Assembly: GCA_029582165.1 (NCBI GenBank)
Contig: CM055872.1
Coordinates: 49,365,695-49,429,694 of the forward strand
Direction of reading: 5' to 3'
Origin: Portulaca oleracea
Lineage: Eukaryota; Streptophyta; Magnoliopsida; Caryophyllales; Portulacaceae
DNA: 64,000 bases
The translations under genes and the position numbers were made by a program. Numbering within the stretch: the stretch's first letter is position 1; every line of letters begins with the position of its first letter. Shown one piece after another: positions 1-12,494 of this stretch. The notes under the pieces were generated by a model. The model did not search any database. It was not told where the DNA came from and saw nothing but the letters and a program-made list of their open reading frames with translations.

Positions 1-190
1 CTTTAGAGGTTGGTGGCAGTGATCCTTTATCCCACTTTGGTGGGTTTGATAGTTCTTGGGTGGTGGTATTCCATTATCCCAAGTCCATATCTTGTATGAA
101 CTATTGAATCTAGGGTTTGGTTGTGTGTGAATCTTCAACTCCATCATATTCAACAACACAAGCTTCAAATTTCCCACCACGATACGCGTC
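1..190 (+). mobile_element. 3' end of an LTR (chromovirus-like), truncated by the window edge
   Basis: Bases 1-190 match, with substitutions, the last part of the element E LTR (about 59190-59354): the same ordered phrases occur (GGTTTGATAGTTCTTGGG, AAGTCCATATCTTG, CTAGGGTTTGGTTGTG). The segment ends TCCCACCACGATACGCGTCA, which parallels the ends of LTR A (TCCCACCATGCCACGCTCCA) and LTR E. It lies in an intron of the cyclophilin gene. The left boundary and the nature of the element (solo LTR or full element) cannot be seen. Bases 191-528 are ordinary intron sequence in which I recognise nothing. Confidence 0.55.
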
Positions 191-528
191 ATAACCTTTG
201 GTAGATTTGCACTTTGGTCCCTGTTTGGGCGGGGGCATATAGCTGTCGGCGTTATAATCTGAACTGAAGATAATACATTTATGGAGATTTGCTCTTTAGC
301 CCCTGTTTCCTTCTTGTCTTCTTGAACGGAAAGCTTCTGAGAATCTGAGTAATTGACATTCTGTAAATGGCTTATCTTTTATGTTAACTGTTCCATCTGA
401 TGTTATTTTGGGTTCACTAACATTCATTTCGGCTTTATTGGCCTTCCATTTTCTGAGTGTAATGGTTGTGATTTATTTTGTTTATCTGGTGATTATAGTA
501 AGTTATAAGTTCTGTCTGTTAATGTTAG

Positions 529-3500
529 GTGGAGAAAGCATATATGGGGGGCCTTTTTCTGACGAGTTCCACTCTCGGCTACGGTTCAACCACAGGGGCT
601 TGGTTGCATGTGCAAATGCTGGTTCACCACATTCAAATGGCAGTCAATTCTTTATGACACTGGACCGTTGTGACTGGCTTGATAAGAAGAATACTATTTT
701 TGGGAAGGTAAAATGACATTCTGACTTGGGTCCGTTCCATTTTTTACAAGTATCTAAAATGTGTGGTATTCGTGTCTAACTGCTGTAAAATCAGATCATA
801 ATTTCTCTTTGGTTCAATATCTTGTCTATGCAAATTCTGTAAAGCAAGTTGATAAATAGGAGATAGAAGGAAAAACAACAGAGGTTTTGCCCTCTGTATT
901 TGTCATTAAGTACCGTGGAGGCAAGATGTTATTTCTTGTATAATCAATCTTAGTTCTACCATCTTGTAGGTTACTGGGGATTCCATATATAATCTTCTTA
1001 GGCTAGGGGAAGTTGAAGCTGATACGGATGATCGCCCATTGGATCCTCCACCAAAGATATCATCTGTTGAGGTTTGATGGATTTCTTTTCCTTTTCTATT
1101 TTCCCTTACACATGGTTCATGAGTTTCTGTTTCTGTTCGCTAACTTAGTAAGTGTTCCCTCGTAGTTTTTAAATAATGTTGCTCTATTTTCTTTGTTTTG
1201 AGAATGCTTATGATTAGGGAGGGGGTGGAATGGTGAATTTGAACCAAAATTTTCTGATAAGCTATTGAACAATATATTGGTTAGACACCACGGGGGTGTT
1301 TCACCCCTATACAAAAGAAGTGCAAAGTAAGTCATGCCTTCCCATTATACAACTTATTTTATGTACAAAACTGAAAGAGACAACTTTGTACCACAATTGA
1401 ACATGTCCACCTATACAGCAACTTCGAATATTGGAGTTTAGAATCAGCAAAGATGGGTTCTTGGTGTCAAAACTCTGTTGGTTCCTCACTTCTCCAGTAC
1501 ACCACCACCAGTCACCAGATAGCCAAGGAAACTAACTTCCAAATTCCTAAGATCCAACTCTTCTTCAATCCTTTCCTCCATGCAAATAGGACGTCTTTCA
1601 CATTGGTCCCAACGTAGTGAATCTAATCTAATGCTTGAGGTGATGGAGGGAAGTTAAGTGATGAACTTGAAATAACACATTTTTGTTATATATATAAAAA
1701 TTATGCATATGTGCCCTAATTTTCAGTTTTATGCAAAGGTTCGCCCTTTTGTTTTGCTTTGAAATTTCATCAGCATATTTGTGTTGTTGAATTAGGTTGT
1801 ATGGAATCCTTTCGATGATATAGTTCCTAGACAAATACCTAAGAAGTTGCCTGAGGCAACAACTGCAAACAAAGAGTTGAAGAAAAAGGCTGTGAAGTGA
1901 GTTATCTTTTTTTTATATTTAAATTTTTGTGAAGCTGAGTAATAGTTCCTTTCTGATGCAATACATGGGATCTTTAAGATTTTCAGGTTGTACTTTTGGG
2001 TTGATGCAGAAAACTGAATTTACTTTCATTTGGAGAAGAAGCTGAAGAGGAGTTGGCAGTTGTCAAGCAAAAAATTAAAAGCAGTCATGATGTTCTAAAT
2101 GATCCTCGTCTACTGAAGGAAGAAGATCTGAATAAAGATATGGTAATAGCAATATGGGAGCCATTGCGGTTGATTGCTAAGCTAAACTGTGGTCACATGA
2201 TCAGTCTCCTGGACTGAGTATGGAGTATTATTAATGTCCTAAACATAATTTCAATCCATGAGTCAATTTGTGAAGGCCAAGCACCCTTCCTCACCCTACT
2301 ATTTTTTGGTCACTTCATTTGCATAGGCAATGAGGAAAAGTAGATTAATAGTGTTTGGAATTCTTGATAATCACATAATATCTTGCTCCTTCTCCCCTCT
2401 CTTTTGGGGACGGAGAGTTCATAGTTGGATGAGTTCGTAGGACGTACATTTAGGCTATGGCCAACTCTGTCAGATTAAATAGATAGTTGGTGGTTGTGTG
2501 AATTAAATGGTCCATTTAACAAAAGTAAAGATTCTTCATGATTGGTTTGTGACTATGGGAAACGGTATATTCGTTGTAATAAATTACTTATATAGTTATA
2601 TAATGTGGTGTTAACGATGATGTTTGCTCTGTGGTCTTTTAGCATTCAACTATGTTTTCTATTGCAGAATCCAGCTGAACTCAAAAGTAAAAGGGAGGCT
2701 CAGTTATCTGTGAGAGAAGCTCTGAGCATTAAGAAAGACAAGTTTCAGAAAGATGCTGCCGATGGATTATCTGATGCTCGTGTTCTAGGTGATGACGGCG
2801 ATGACAATGATGAGGATGACTTCAGCTTTGATGCTAGAATGCGTCAACAAATTTTGAATAAAAGGAAGGAAATGGGCGATATTCCAGCTAAGCCCAAGCC
2901 GCGCACAGGTATGATTACATTCATAGGCCAAAATTAACATTGGCAATGGAATCTGACATCAAAACTTATATCACTGTGCATCGAATTTTGAAACAAACTA
3001 CATATGTTCATCAATGACCAAGAGAAATGAGGTAAGGAAAAGACGAATGATAATAATAGGGCATTTCTAATTGTTGTGAAGTATTGGATTTAGTGGATAA
3101 GATTATTGTGGAGAGTCAGGTTTTTAGGATTTGTGTAATAGTTACTTTTTGATTTTTTGTGAAGTCTCCTTTTGTATATGGGTGACACCCCCTTGTGGTT
3201 TTTGTATATATCCTTTCTTGGTACTTGAAAAAAAATAAATAGAAAAAGGGGTTTTCCAATTGTTTTAGAGTGATTGACATAATGAAGGACTGAAGGAGAT
3301 ATTGTTGGGCTTAAATTCATCATAATATATTACTGACTATCGTTCAATAGTCACTGTGAATAATTCTCTGTCTTGATTTTTGATGTCAACTTCACAGGCT
3401 AGATTGTGACTATGTATTTGTAGTAAACCAGATTGACTTTACCTCTAAACGACTCTTTTCTCCTTTTTTCCATCCACCACACCTAATAACATTGTTTTTT

Positions 3501-6030
3501 CTTCCATAAGAAATTCTCTTTGTAGTTGGAGGATTTGTCCCCTTGTCATTTTGTGCCTGGGTTATTCTGATTTATTTGCAAGGTAACTTTAGAATTGTTA
3601 GGAACCTCTTTTCTAGATTGATATATTTTAATTTTATTTTCTTTTGCATTGTATTTGTATCAGAGGTTGCAAAGGAAAAAAACCAAGAGAAGTCTGCTTC
3701 AAGGTAAAGATCTATTGTGATTCGGTTGTTATCATTGTTGTAGATTGTTGTTGTCAAGTTACTTCACAGTCTCTGGGGAATGTCTGGCAATCCATTTTAG
3801 GTGCTCCCAAATGAGTTTCTAGTAGACCTATAAGGCAGGTGGGTTACATACAGGTCATTTGTCTTTCCGTATTGGCAAATATGGATCGGCTATATTTAGG
3901 GTTCAGATAAATGGGTTGGGTGTATTTTGGTTTCCGGTGGTTCGAATCGGGTTTACCGGCCATGACTGCCATTTATCTGTTATTCTTTTATGCCAAAAAG
4001 TTTGACTATAACTTGCCAAATAAGTAATAAATGTATATATAGGATTCTTTTTTTTTTTCTTTTACAATGAGTCAATGACTACTGTCTATATTAATTAGAG
4101 TAAATTAATCAGTAAAAAGAATTACCACATTAGGTTTTCAGGATCGATAAAAGATTGTTAAAATAACAACAAATATTATATATTCACGTAACTCAGTAAC
4201 GTGAAAGCTTGGCCTCGATATAATTCGTTTTATTACATACAATATGACTGACAACGTAACCAGCCCAAGCCACCAAAGTATTCTATTTTATCACCTTTCA
4301 TTTCTGAGTCCTACATTGATTGCAAAAAGCAAAATAGGGACTTTGGCTTCTATTAAACAACGTCAACGGTATTCTAATTCATCCATTTTGTCGAGTGGAC
4401 TTCTTTGAACCTTCCCTAAGCTCTATCTTCTAGGTTGAGTGGACTATAGTATGAGGACATGATGACTATCATAATCGTGAAAATGTATGTTTCAGATTGA
4501 TTATGGTTATAACTTTTATATTTCATTTTTTCACAAAGAATTTATCACAACAAGAATTAAATGTAATTTTTTTTAAATATATTGTGTAAGGGTGTGTTTG
4601 GTTGGATTGTTTTCCTAGGAAAGTTGGTCAAGTTTTCCGGTTGACAAACTTTCCTTTGATTGGTTGCATTTAGTGGATATAAAATTTTCGACTCGGGCCC
4701 ATTATTTCACTTCCTATGGAGGAGGGGAAGGGCAGGAAAACTTTTTCCTAGAAAAGACTTTCACGGGACTCTACCAAACACACCATAAATATATATACCA
4801 ATAGTGAATAATTAAATTTGGATCAATTGGATAAATCATAAACATGAGTTGGGAAAAAAGTTATACAATTTTGCCTATAATATGTGGGTAGTCCCACATC
4901 AGCACATGAAACACATTTGAGGTGTTAGATCCTTATAAGTGCCTCACAAGCATTGTTTTATCTGCATCCAAACAGCTTACTATAGGGTGGGGCTACTTAC
5001 TGGGGGCCTCGGAAGAACATTGTATATATCAATTTAATAGTGAACAATTAGGAATTGGATTATTACTTAATATCTGTAGAAAGAAGGGACGAAAGATTTA
5101 GGGATGTTGGGATTCTCTTATTGAGACATGAAACTTTGGAATATTCAGGAGCTTAATACGAGGCCTTTTTTATAACCAGATGAGAAGCAAAAGAAGCAAA
5201 ATAAAGAATGAATTTTGTTATTCAATTATTGGAGTCCCACATATAGAATAACACTAGAAGCTGTAAGCCATATAAAAGGCCTCACAAATACCACCTTTTC
5301 TACAACCACTAGCAAAAATGCCCATCCAATGGACTTAAAGTCTTTATATTTTGTAGTATTTTAGTTTTTATTTGCAATATATATATTTCTGTAAAGTTAG
5401 TTATTTATAGCAGCTAATTGTTTTCATAGCTGATAAATTATCCAATTTAGCTGCTAGCTGATATTTTTTTAAATTAATGGTTACAAAAATGTGTTTGATG
5501 AATTTAGCAGTTCTGTAAATTATTTATTGTAAATTAAAGTAAAATGACAAAACTATATTTATAAGTTTATACTATAAAACTTTCAAAGAATACTTTTGAC
5601 ATAAAAATATGAAATACTTACTTTGAAGGTCAGAAGCTAACTTATATTAGGGGTGTCCCTTTATAAATTTACAATAAATAACTTACAGAACTGCTAAATT
5701 CACAAAAATTGTATTAGGGGTGTCCCTTTATAAATTTACCATGCATAAAAATTGCATTGATTTAAACACAAAAATTTCAATATTCAACTGTATATCATTA
5801 CGAAATTTCAGGCTTGGGGCCACCCAGCCCTTTGCAATTATCCACACTGGTCCCGTCCACTGCCTAAGAAGGTAAATAATATTAGAGTTGAATTTAAAAG
5901 TATAACAATGTAACAATGCCTTTAAATACTTTCTTGTTTTTAGGGCTAACTACTTTGTTGGTATGAATTATAATTTGAGGTTTTCTTTAATCATAACTAA
6001 AGAAATATTTTATACCTTTTTTCTTCATCA

Positions 6031-6063
<33 letters not shown>

Positions 6064-9000
6064 GTTATTATTATTATTATTATTATTGAAAATAATCTCA
6101 TTGAGATTCTTAACATAGAGAAAATAAACAAACACTGTATGTCACCATAGAGAAAGCTAGAAGTTAGAACGTAGAAGGAAACATTATGAAAAAGGAATCA
6201 ACAACAGGCCCCAGTATAATTCTGCTAATACGAGGCATTATGGAAAATGAAAAATAAAATAAAATTCATACAGCTAGAAGTTAAAATTGAATCTTTATCT
6301 TCAATTTAATATGACATAAATAAGACCAAGTACACAACATTCAACATATAGTTTAGTTTTTTTAATTAAAAAACGATCTCAGTTCATCATATCAATTGAT
6401 CTGATGATCATCAAGTAGCTAAGATATAGAGCAATTAGAAGACAGAAGAATAATTAAGGTGCAAACTAATGGAGCGGAAAAGTGTAGAAAATTGTCATAG
6501 AAAATAATGGAGTTGAAAATAATATCGAAAGAAAAAATGATCCCAAATACACGTTTTTTTATTCGGTCCATTGCTTCTCCTCCTCTCTACCCATCAAATT
6601 AAGGACTATACAATAAAATAACAATAACAATAGCAATAAAAAATATTACCAAATACATATTTGTATCCGATTGGTATCATCTTTAGTAAGGATTCAGTTA
6701 GCATTGTAGAAGTAAGCCCGTGATGAGTGGCCCATTTTCTTTCGTAATCCAGCCCTTGGACTTCTAATTTATCACAAAAATAAAATGAAAAAGGAGCAAG
6801 GACGCATGAGAACACTGCAACACTCAACGTCACTACACAATTCCCTAGAGAAAACATCCCTTTCTACTTTACTACGGATAAGGAAACTAGTTGGGATTTG
6901 GATCTCCTGGTGGGCCTTAAACTAAGTCTTAATTGGGCCAATGATGCATTTGAATGAAAATGCCCATATTCACATAAAGCTTCTGCACACAATCTTACAG
7001 TTTAATGGTTTTGTGTTGTAAGCTGCCTAACCTGACGGGCTGAGCAGAACCCGTTTTCCTCCAAGCTTTTTTCTTTGGGTTTGGGCAATCACGGATTTCG
7101 GGTTGAAAATCTGTGTTAAAATCCTGGAAATTTGGGTGGCTTCGGGTCTGTTAAAAATTGACAGTTGCACTCTCTAGAATCCGAAAACTTTTCTCTTAAT
7201 TACTAGGACTATCCTGTGAAGTATTTTCATATTCATAATATGTTTCTGATGTGAATTCAAATTTGAATTGTATCTCAGTGGTTTGGGGTTTTCTTCATTA
7301 TGTGTTGGGAACCCGAACTATAACCCATGGACAGTATTTAGTTTAGAAATGCACTCTTGCAATAAGAAACTGCATTTCCCTTTTGTTGGTCCCAAGCTGA
7401 TATGATTCTGCTATGTGATGCTGGGAGCCTGGGATTGGATTGTTTAGAGATGTTGAAGCTGGCTTCAAATTCTTTCCTTTGTGTGCATTCTTGCTGACAG
7501 TGAGAGGGGGAATAGGTGGCTTTCCTTTTATTTATAGTGTTCCGACTCTTTAATACATGCACGCGGAGCATGTGCTCCAAATATTTATAAGTAAACAATC
7601 ATTATAGTAAGAGTGAGCAATCTAATATTTGTGGTGAACGATCTAATATATGTGGGTGAACAATCATATGATCTGGAGCTCGTGCTCCGGGTGCACCTAA
7701 TAAATTGCAGCCCCCCACCCCAAAAAATTGCAATTTTTTAGGTGCACATGGAGCACGTGCTTCAGGCATTACGATTGTTCACTCACATATATTAGGTTGT
7801 TCACTCTTATTATTATAATTGTTCACCTCCAGAATAATTCTTCACTCTTAAATATTTGGAGCACATGCTCTGGATGCATGCAATCTATATTGCCAAAACA
7901 TACCTTCTTTTGGGGAATGACAATGTTGGTCGTGTTATCCCTACTAGGTTATTGCCTTGTCGGGAATGACTACTGATGTAGGCGCTCAGCTAGCAATTCC
8001 TGCAGAGGGTACGGTAGGACGCTCGGCGAGCAATTCCTACTACACGAGGACCTCACACAGAAAATCTCACACAGAGAATTTCACTCAATACTCAATAATA
8101 ATTCTTAATTCATAATAGTTTGCCTTATGCCTACTACGCGAGGGATATATATATGTAAAAGTCCTAACTCAATAAGGAAACTAGAATATATCAAATACTA
8201 TAAAATGAAAACACTAACCTAATATTACCTTAATATCTTAGGAAACTAAATATCACTAATATATGGTTAATCTCCTGACTTTGCTAATACTAAAATATTG
8301 CTAAAAAAATAGCTACAATAATATGAAAATAATATTAAAATACGAAAGATCTCTAAATATATGAAATGCTTTTGGTATCCTAAGTCTTAAGCGAACATTC
8401 TCCTGGCTGTTGGCTGTGTTTAAAATAGCGCGCGTGGCGCGCGCTATAGCGCACGAGGCGCTGTAGCGCAACCCACAGCGCTACGAAATGTCGAGGCGTA
8501 GCGCAGTTCACGAGGCGCGCGCTATGTGCGCAAAGGCGCGTGGCGCGTGGCGCACGAGGCGCGCGCCACATGAATTTTGTACTGTTCAATTTTTTTTTAC
8601 TTTTTTTTTACTTTTTTTTTACTGTGCTATTTTTGAAAAAAAAAGGGAAAAGCTTTTATTTTTGGGTAAAAACCCTAGCCTCTGCCTGCTTCTTCTTCTT
8701 CTTTTCTTCCTCTGCCTGCTATGTGCTGCTTCTTCTTCTTCTTCTTCTTCTTCTTCTTCTTCTTCTTCTTCTTCTTCTTCTTTTCTTCTTTTCTTCCTCT
8801 GCCTGCTTCTTTTCTTCTTCTGTGTGCTGCTGCTGCTGCCTGCTGGTTCTTCATCCTCTTTTTTTTTTTTTTTTATTTTAAATTTCTGGGCAGTGAGTCA
8901 CACTGTCACAGACATTTGCTCCTTCTGCATTTCTTTTTCTTTTTATCTTTATTTGCTCTCTGTTTGCTTGCCTACTGTTTTAATTTGGTTGCTGTGGCTG

Positions 9001-10516
9001 CTGTTTATTTTGTAGCTTTTGGTCTGTTGGGCAGTGAGTGGAGTGGGGGGTGGGCTGAGTGTGAGACTGTGAGTTATGGAGGGGGAAGGAGGTTCTGCTA
9101 GTGGTTCAAGCCAACCTAAATCTGATGATCCTGCTTAATTGATGAAGATGAGGAAGAGGAATTTCAAGAAGAAGATGATGAGGAAGAGGAGGACATTGAT
9201 GTTGAGTTGGTGGATGATGATGATCATGATGATGGGGATGATGACATTGAGAATGTAGTGTTGGATGATGATGATGATGAGTGATCCTGTGATCGTCCTT
9301 TACGTTTATTAGACTCTAGGACCTCTAGACTTTAAGAAATTATTGCTACTTGGCTACTTTGCTTAGTGTAATGTGTTTTTTTATGTTTTCTTTAAATGAC
9401 TATGCTTGTTTATCTCTTTTGAAGACTAATTTAGTATTATATCGTATGTCAAGCATATTTGCGTGATTTTTCGTTATATTAATTGTGTCTAATCTAATTT
9501 TTTATGTTATTTTTGAGTTCATTATGTGAAAATATAGCTTCTACATGATTTTGAAGCAAAATTGAGCTTTTGTGCGCCTCGCGTGCGTGAGGCGCGCGCC
9601 ATCGCCTCGCGCCTCGCGCCTCGCGCCTCGGGGACCCTTGCGCTATTTTGCGCCTCGCGCTATTTTAATCCCAGGCTGTTGGAGAAAAACTCATCCTTGA
9701 CTTTCGAAATATAAAGGGGTTGGCTTTTTTTGGTGTATGAGATGAGAGATTGTCAGTTATATGCTGTGGGTTCCCAGCGTGACTGTGATGTTATTCTGGA
9801 TCACTCGTGTCATCCTAGAGTGACTGTGGTCCTAATACGTAAGCTGTATTTTCTTTTTTCATCAGTATACTATCAATATCTTATGGAAAAAAAAGCATTT
9901 GCCAGGAGAATTCTTGATTTTATCATTGTCTGTGCTCTGTAGGCAAATATGTGTATCCATATTGGTCATAAAAAAAACAATGTTGATAATTGATTCAGCT
10001 GGTTTGATATTTTAAATGAAACATCAATTTTAAGGTGCTTACACTTGTTACAGCTATGTGTTTGATGCAGGAAACAGGGAACAGTCCTTGTTAGCTTCAT
10101 ATTGTCCTTTGTTGTTAATTTAAATGTCCATGCATGGATCTTCATCTTAAGTGTTTTTCATGCATCATTTATTTATGTTCTGAATTGACATATTTATGCA
10201 ATTAAGCTATAGGTTTCTCACCTAATGGAACTGTGGATACTTTTACATGGAATTGTCTTTATGTGATATCTGGTGGTTTATTGAGCAGGTCAGATCCTGA
10301 AAGCTCTGATGATCAAAAGAAAGTTGGAAAACTATCAATAAAAAAAAGCGGAATCGGTTCAGAAGCAAGGGCAGAACGTATGGCGAATGCTGATACAGAT
10401 CTGCAGTTGTTGAATAATTCTGAACGAGAGAGATTGTTACAAAAGCAAAAGAAACGTAGAATCAAGGGCCGTGAAGATGATGTATGCTTGAACCTTCTCT
10501 TATTGCTTCTCCCTAT

Positions 10517-10598
<82 letters not shown>

Positions 10599-12442
10599 AA
10601 ACTTCCCGTGAGAAGGTAAGAAATAACATTGTAGGCATGAGAATTCAAAGATGGGACATGGTCCTGTGTGGACATTGTGTGTAACATGTGACATGACATA
10701 CGATACCATGTCCACACCTTTGAGATGCCTTTGAAATTCTCATGAGCAACAAATGGAGTGTCATTTGTCTAAGTGTGCTACTGATAATAATGTGTCAAAT
10801 CTTGCGATGTAAGGTAAATTGCTGCATGATGCTTTGACATTAGAGCGCTCCATTATTAGAGAGCATAGCAGAGGTCTTAACTCACAGAGACCTACCACCA
10901 TAACTGTGACTAGGAGGATGTTAGATACTATTATGATGAGTTAACAGTTCACGTCGACATTGCCATAGAGAGAGGGAACCAAACCAACCCCTCAGGCGCC
11001 CTTCACCTAGGCATGACTGGGCTTCACTAGGCATACAATGACGACCCTTATGGCGTGACTTGAAAAGTCAAGGTTTATGTACCTGAATTTGATTGTCGAC
11101 CTAACCCTAATGTGCTTGTTGATTGGATAGATAGTCTAGACAGCTATTCTGAATTTTATGGCATGACTGGCATTACTAGAATTCGCTACACTAAGATGAA
11201 ACTTGTTGTGTCTGTTATGAAATATTTGCAAAGTGTTGAAAGAGAGATTAACCACATGCATGTGCCATTATAACTTTGCGGGAAGGGATGAAAAGTAAGT
11301 TGAGAACAAAACACCTAGCAACATTCCATATGCAACAAATGATGAATGAGTGGTTGAACTTGAGACAAGCCACCAGTGTGTCAGATTACTATGCTCAGTT
11401 TGAGGAGATGCAACATAGTTGCCGCTAGAGAAGAATCATGGGTTACGGTGACTAGGATCATCACGGACTTGATGATAACCTTAAAGGTGATGTGAGTCTC
11501 CACCAACCTGACTCTTTAATAGACGCTTACCAAAAGGCTTTAAAAGTTGTGAAGTACAAGAAGCCTTCCTACTCTCGTAGATGGACAACCCAAGCTGGGG
11601 AGTCTCGAATCCCTAAGATAGTCGTTTTCCAAAGTTATCCTATCTGAAGGGTTCGAGCTAGATCACTCAGTTTCCTAAGCAAAGTACCCAACCTTCTCCA
11701 CTAGCCTCCTCAGCTAAGGATAGTTCGTCCCATTTTACTCATGTTCCTTCAACCTCAACATCATCCATATTGCGTCATCAGTGTCATGAGAGAGGACATC
11801 CTGCTTCTCAATGCCCTAACCACACCCTTACCACAGGAATAGACCTTATTGAAGAGGATGGAGTTGCAGAGGAAACATTTTACCCCTTCGATGGAGATAC
11901 TACCAAGAGTGAGGGAGTGGATGTAGCTGTCATGAGATGTATTCTTTCTACAACTCAAACTGACTCTTGGAAACGATGCAATGTGCTAGTAAGATGTTTC
12001 GCTTAGTCGTTGATAATGGGAGCTTTATGAATGATAGGAAAAATACTCTTGGAGAGACTATTTCTGATGTTCAATTTTTTTTTTTTATATAATTTTGGGA
12101 TAATACCTTGTTTGGATATGTTTTCTATCATGTAGTGATGTAGGATGCTCAGCGTGTAATCCCTAAGCCTGGAAAATTCTTTAAAAACTCACAATTACTC
12201 AAGTTAAACGATTCAACAACATTCTAGTGAGTCTATTAGTCTTATTACATGAGGGGACCTAAATAGATAAAGGGTCCTTGGTTACACTACCCGTATTTGA
12301 CAATAGGGTTGCCATACTCATGTCTACATGACTCGATGTGGATCCGAACACAGGATATGTGTCGGACATTTGTCGGTTGTGGGCAGAATTGCCGAACACG
12401 GTCAAGAATACGACACTATGGCAAGAGGTGGAGGGTGAAGAT

Positions 12443-12494
<52 letters not shown>

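Larger units (their letters stand above)
8406..9682 (+). mobile_element. Non-autonomous hAT element (internal deletion derivative) with TSD
   Basis: The element is 8414-9674 (1261 bp). Its termini are CTGTGTTTAAAATAGCGCG and, inverted, CTGGGATTAAAATAGCGCG. It is flanked by a perfect 8-bp duplication GCTGTTGG (8406-8413 and 9675-9682), which fits the hAT superfamily. Both subterminal zones (8425-8580 and 9570-9665) are dense in GCGCG, CGAGGCGC and related motifs, a layout seen in hAT elements as transposase-binding repeats. The interior has a 20-codon ORF at 9076-9138 starting MEGEGGSASGSSQPKSDD, then an open acidic tail at 9141-9284 ending in DDDDDE and a stop. I read these as the two ends of a deleted transposase gene. 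Confidence 0.82.
3704..10288 (+). other. Large transposon-filled intron of the CWC27 homologue
   Basis: It starts GTAAAG after ...TCAAG and ends GAGCAG before GTCAGATCC, so the exons join in phase. The 6.6 kb hold a Tourist-like MITE, an inverted-repeat element, an ATT microsatellite, an inverted pair of a second MITE and a deleted hAT element. The remaining stretches (3704-4586, 4789-5497, 5741-6030, 6088-7554, 7886-8405, 9683-10288) are AT-rich and have no recognisable gene. Bases 7973-8150 begin with a phrase (TGATGTAGG...GCTCAGC) shared with 12135-12155 and may be an old LTR edge. Confidence 0.85.

Noticed and set aside
8488..9101. Long plus-strand ORFs rich in Phe, Leu or Ser
   Set aside because: They are translations of the TTC microsatellite and pyrimidine-rich hAT interior in different frames.
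10484..10717. ORFs with Val-Cys or Thr-His runs
   Set aside because: They arise from the GT/AT microsatellite on both strands.
7973..12155. A pair of LTRs starting TGATGTAGG at 7973 and 12135
   Set aside because: Only about 20 bp match convincingly. No primer site or polypurine tract supports an element between them.
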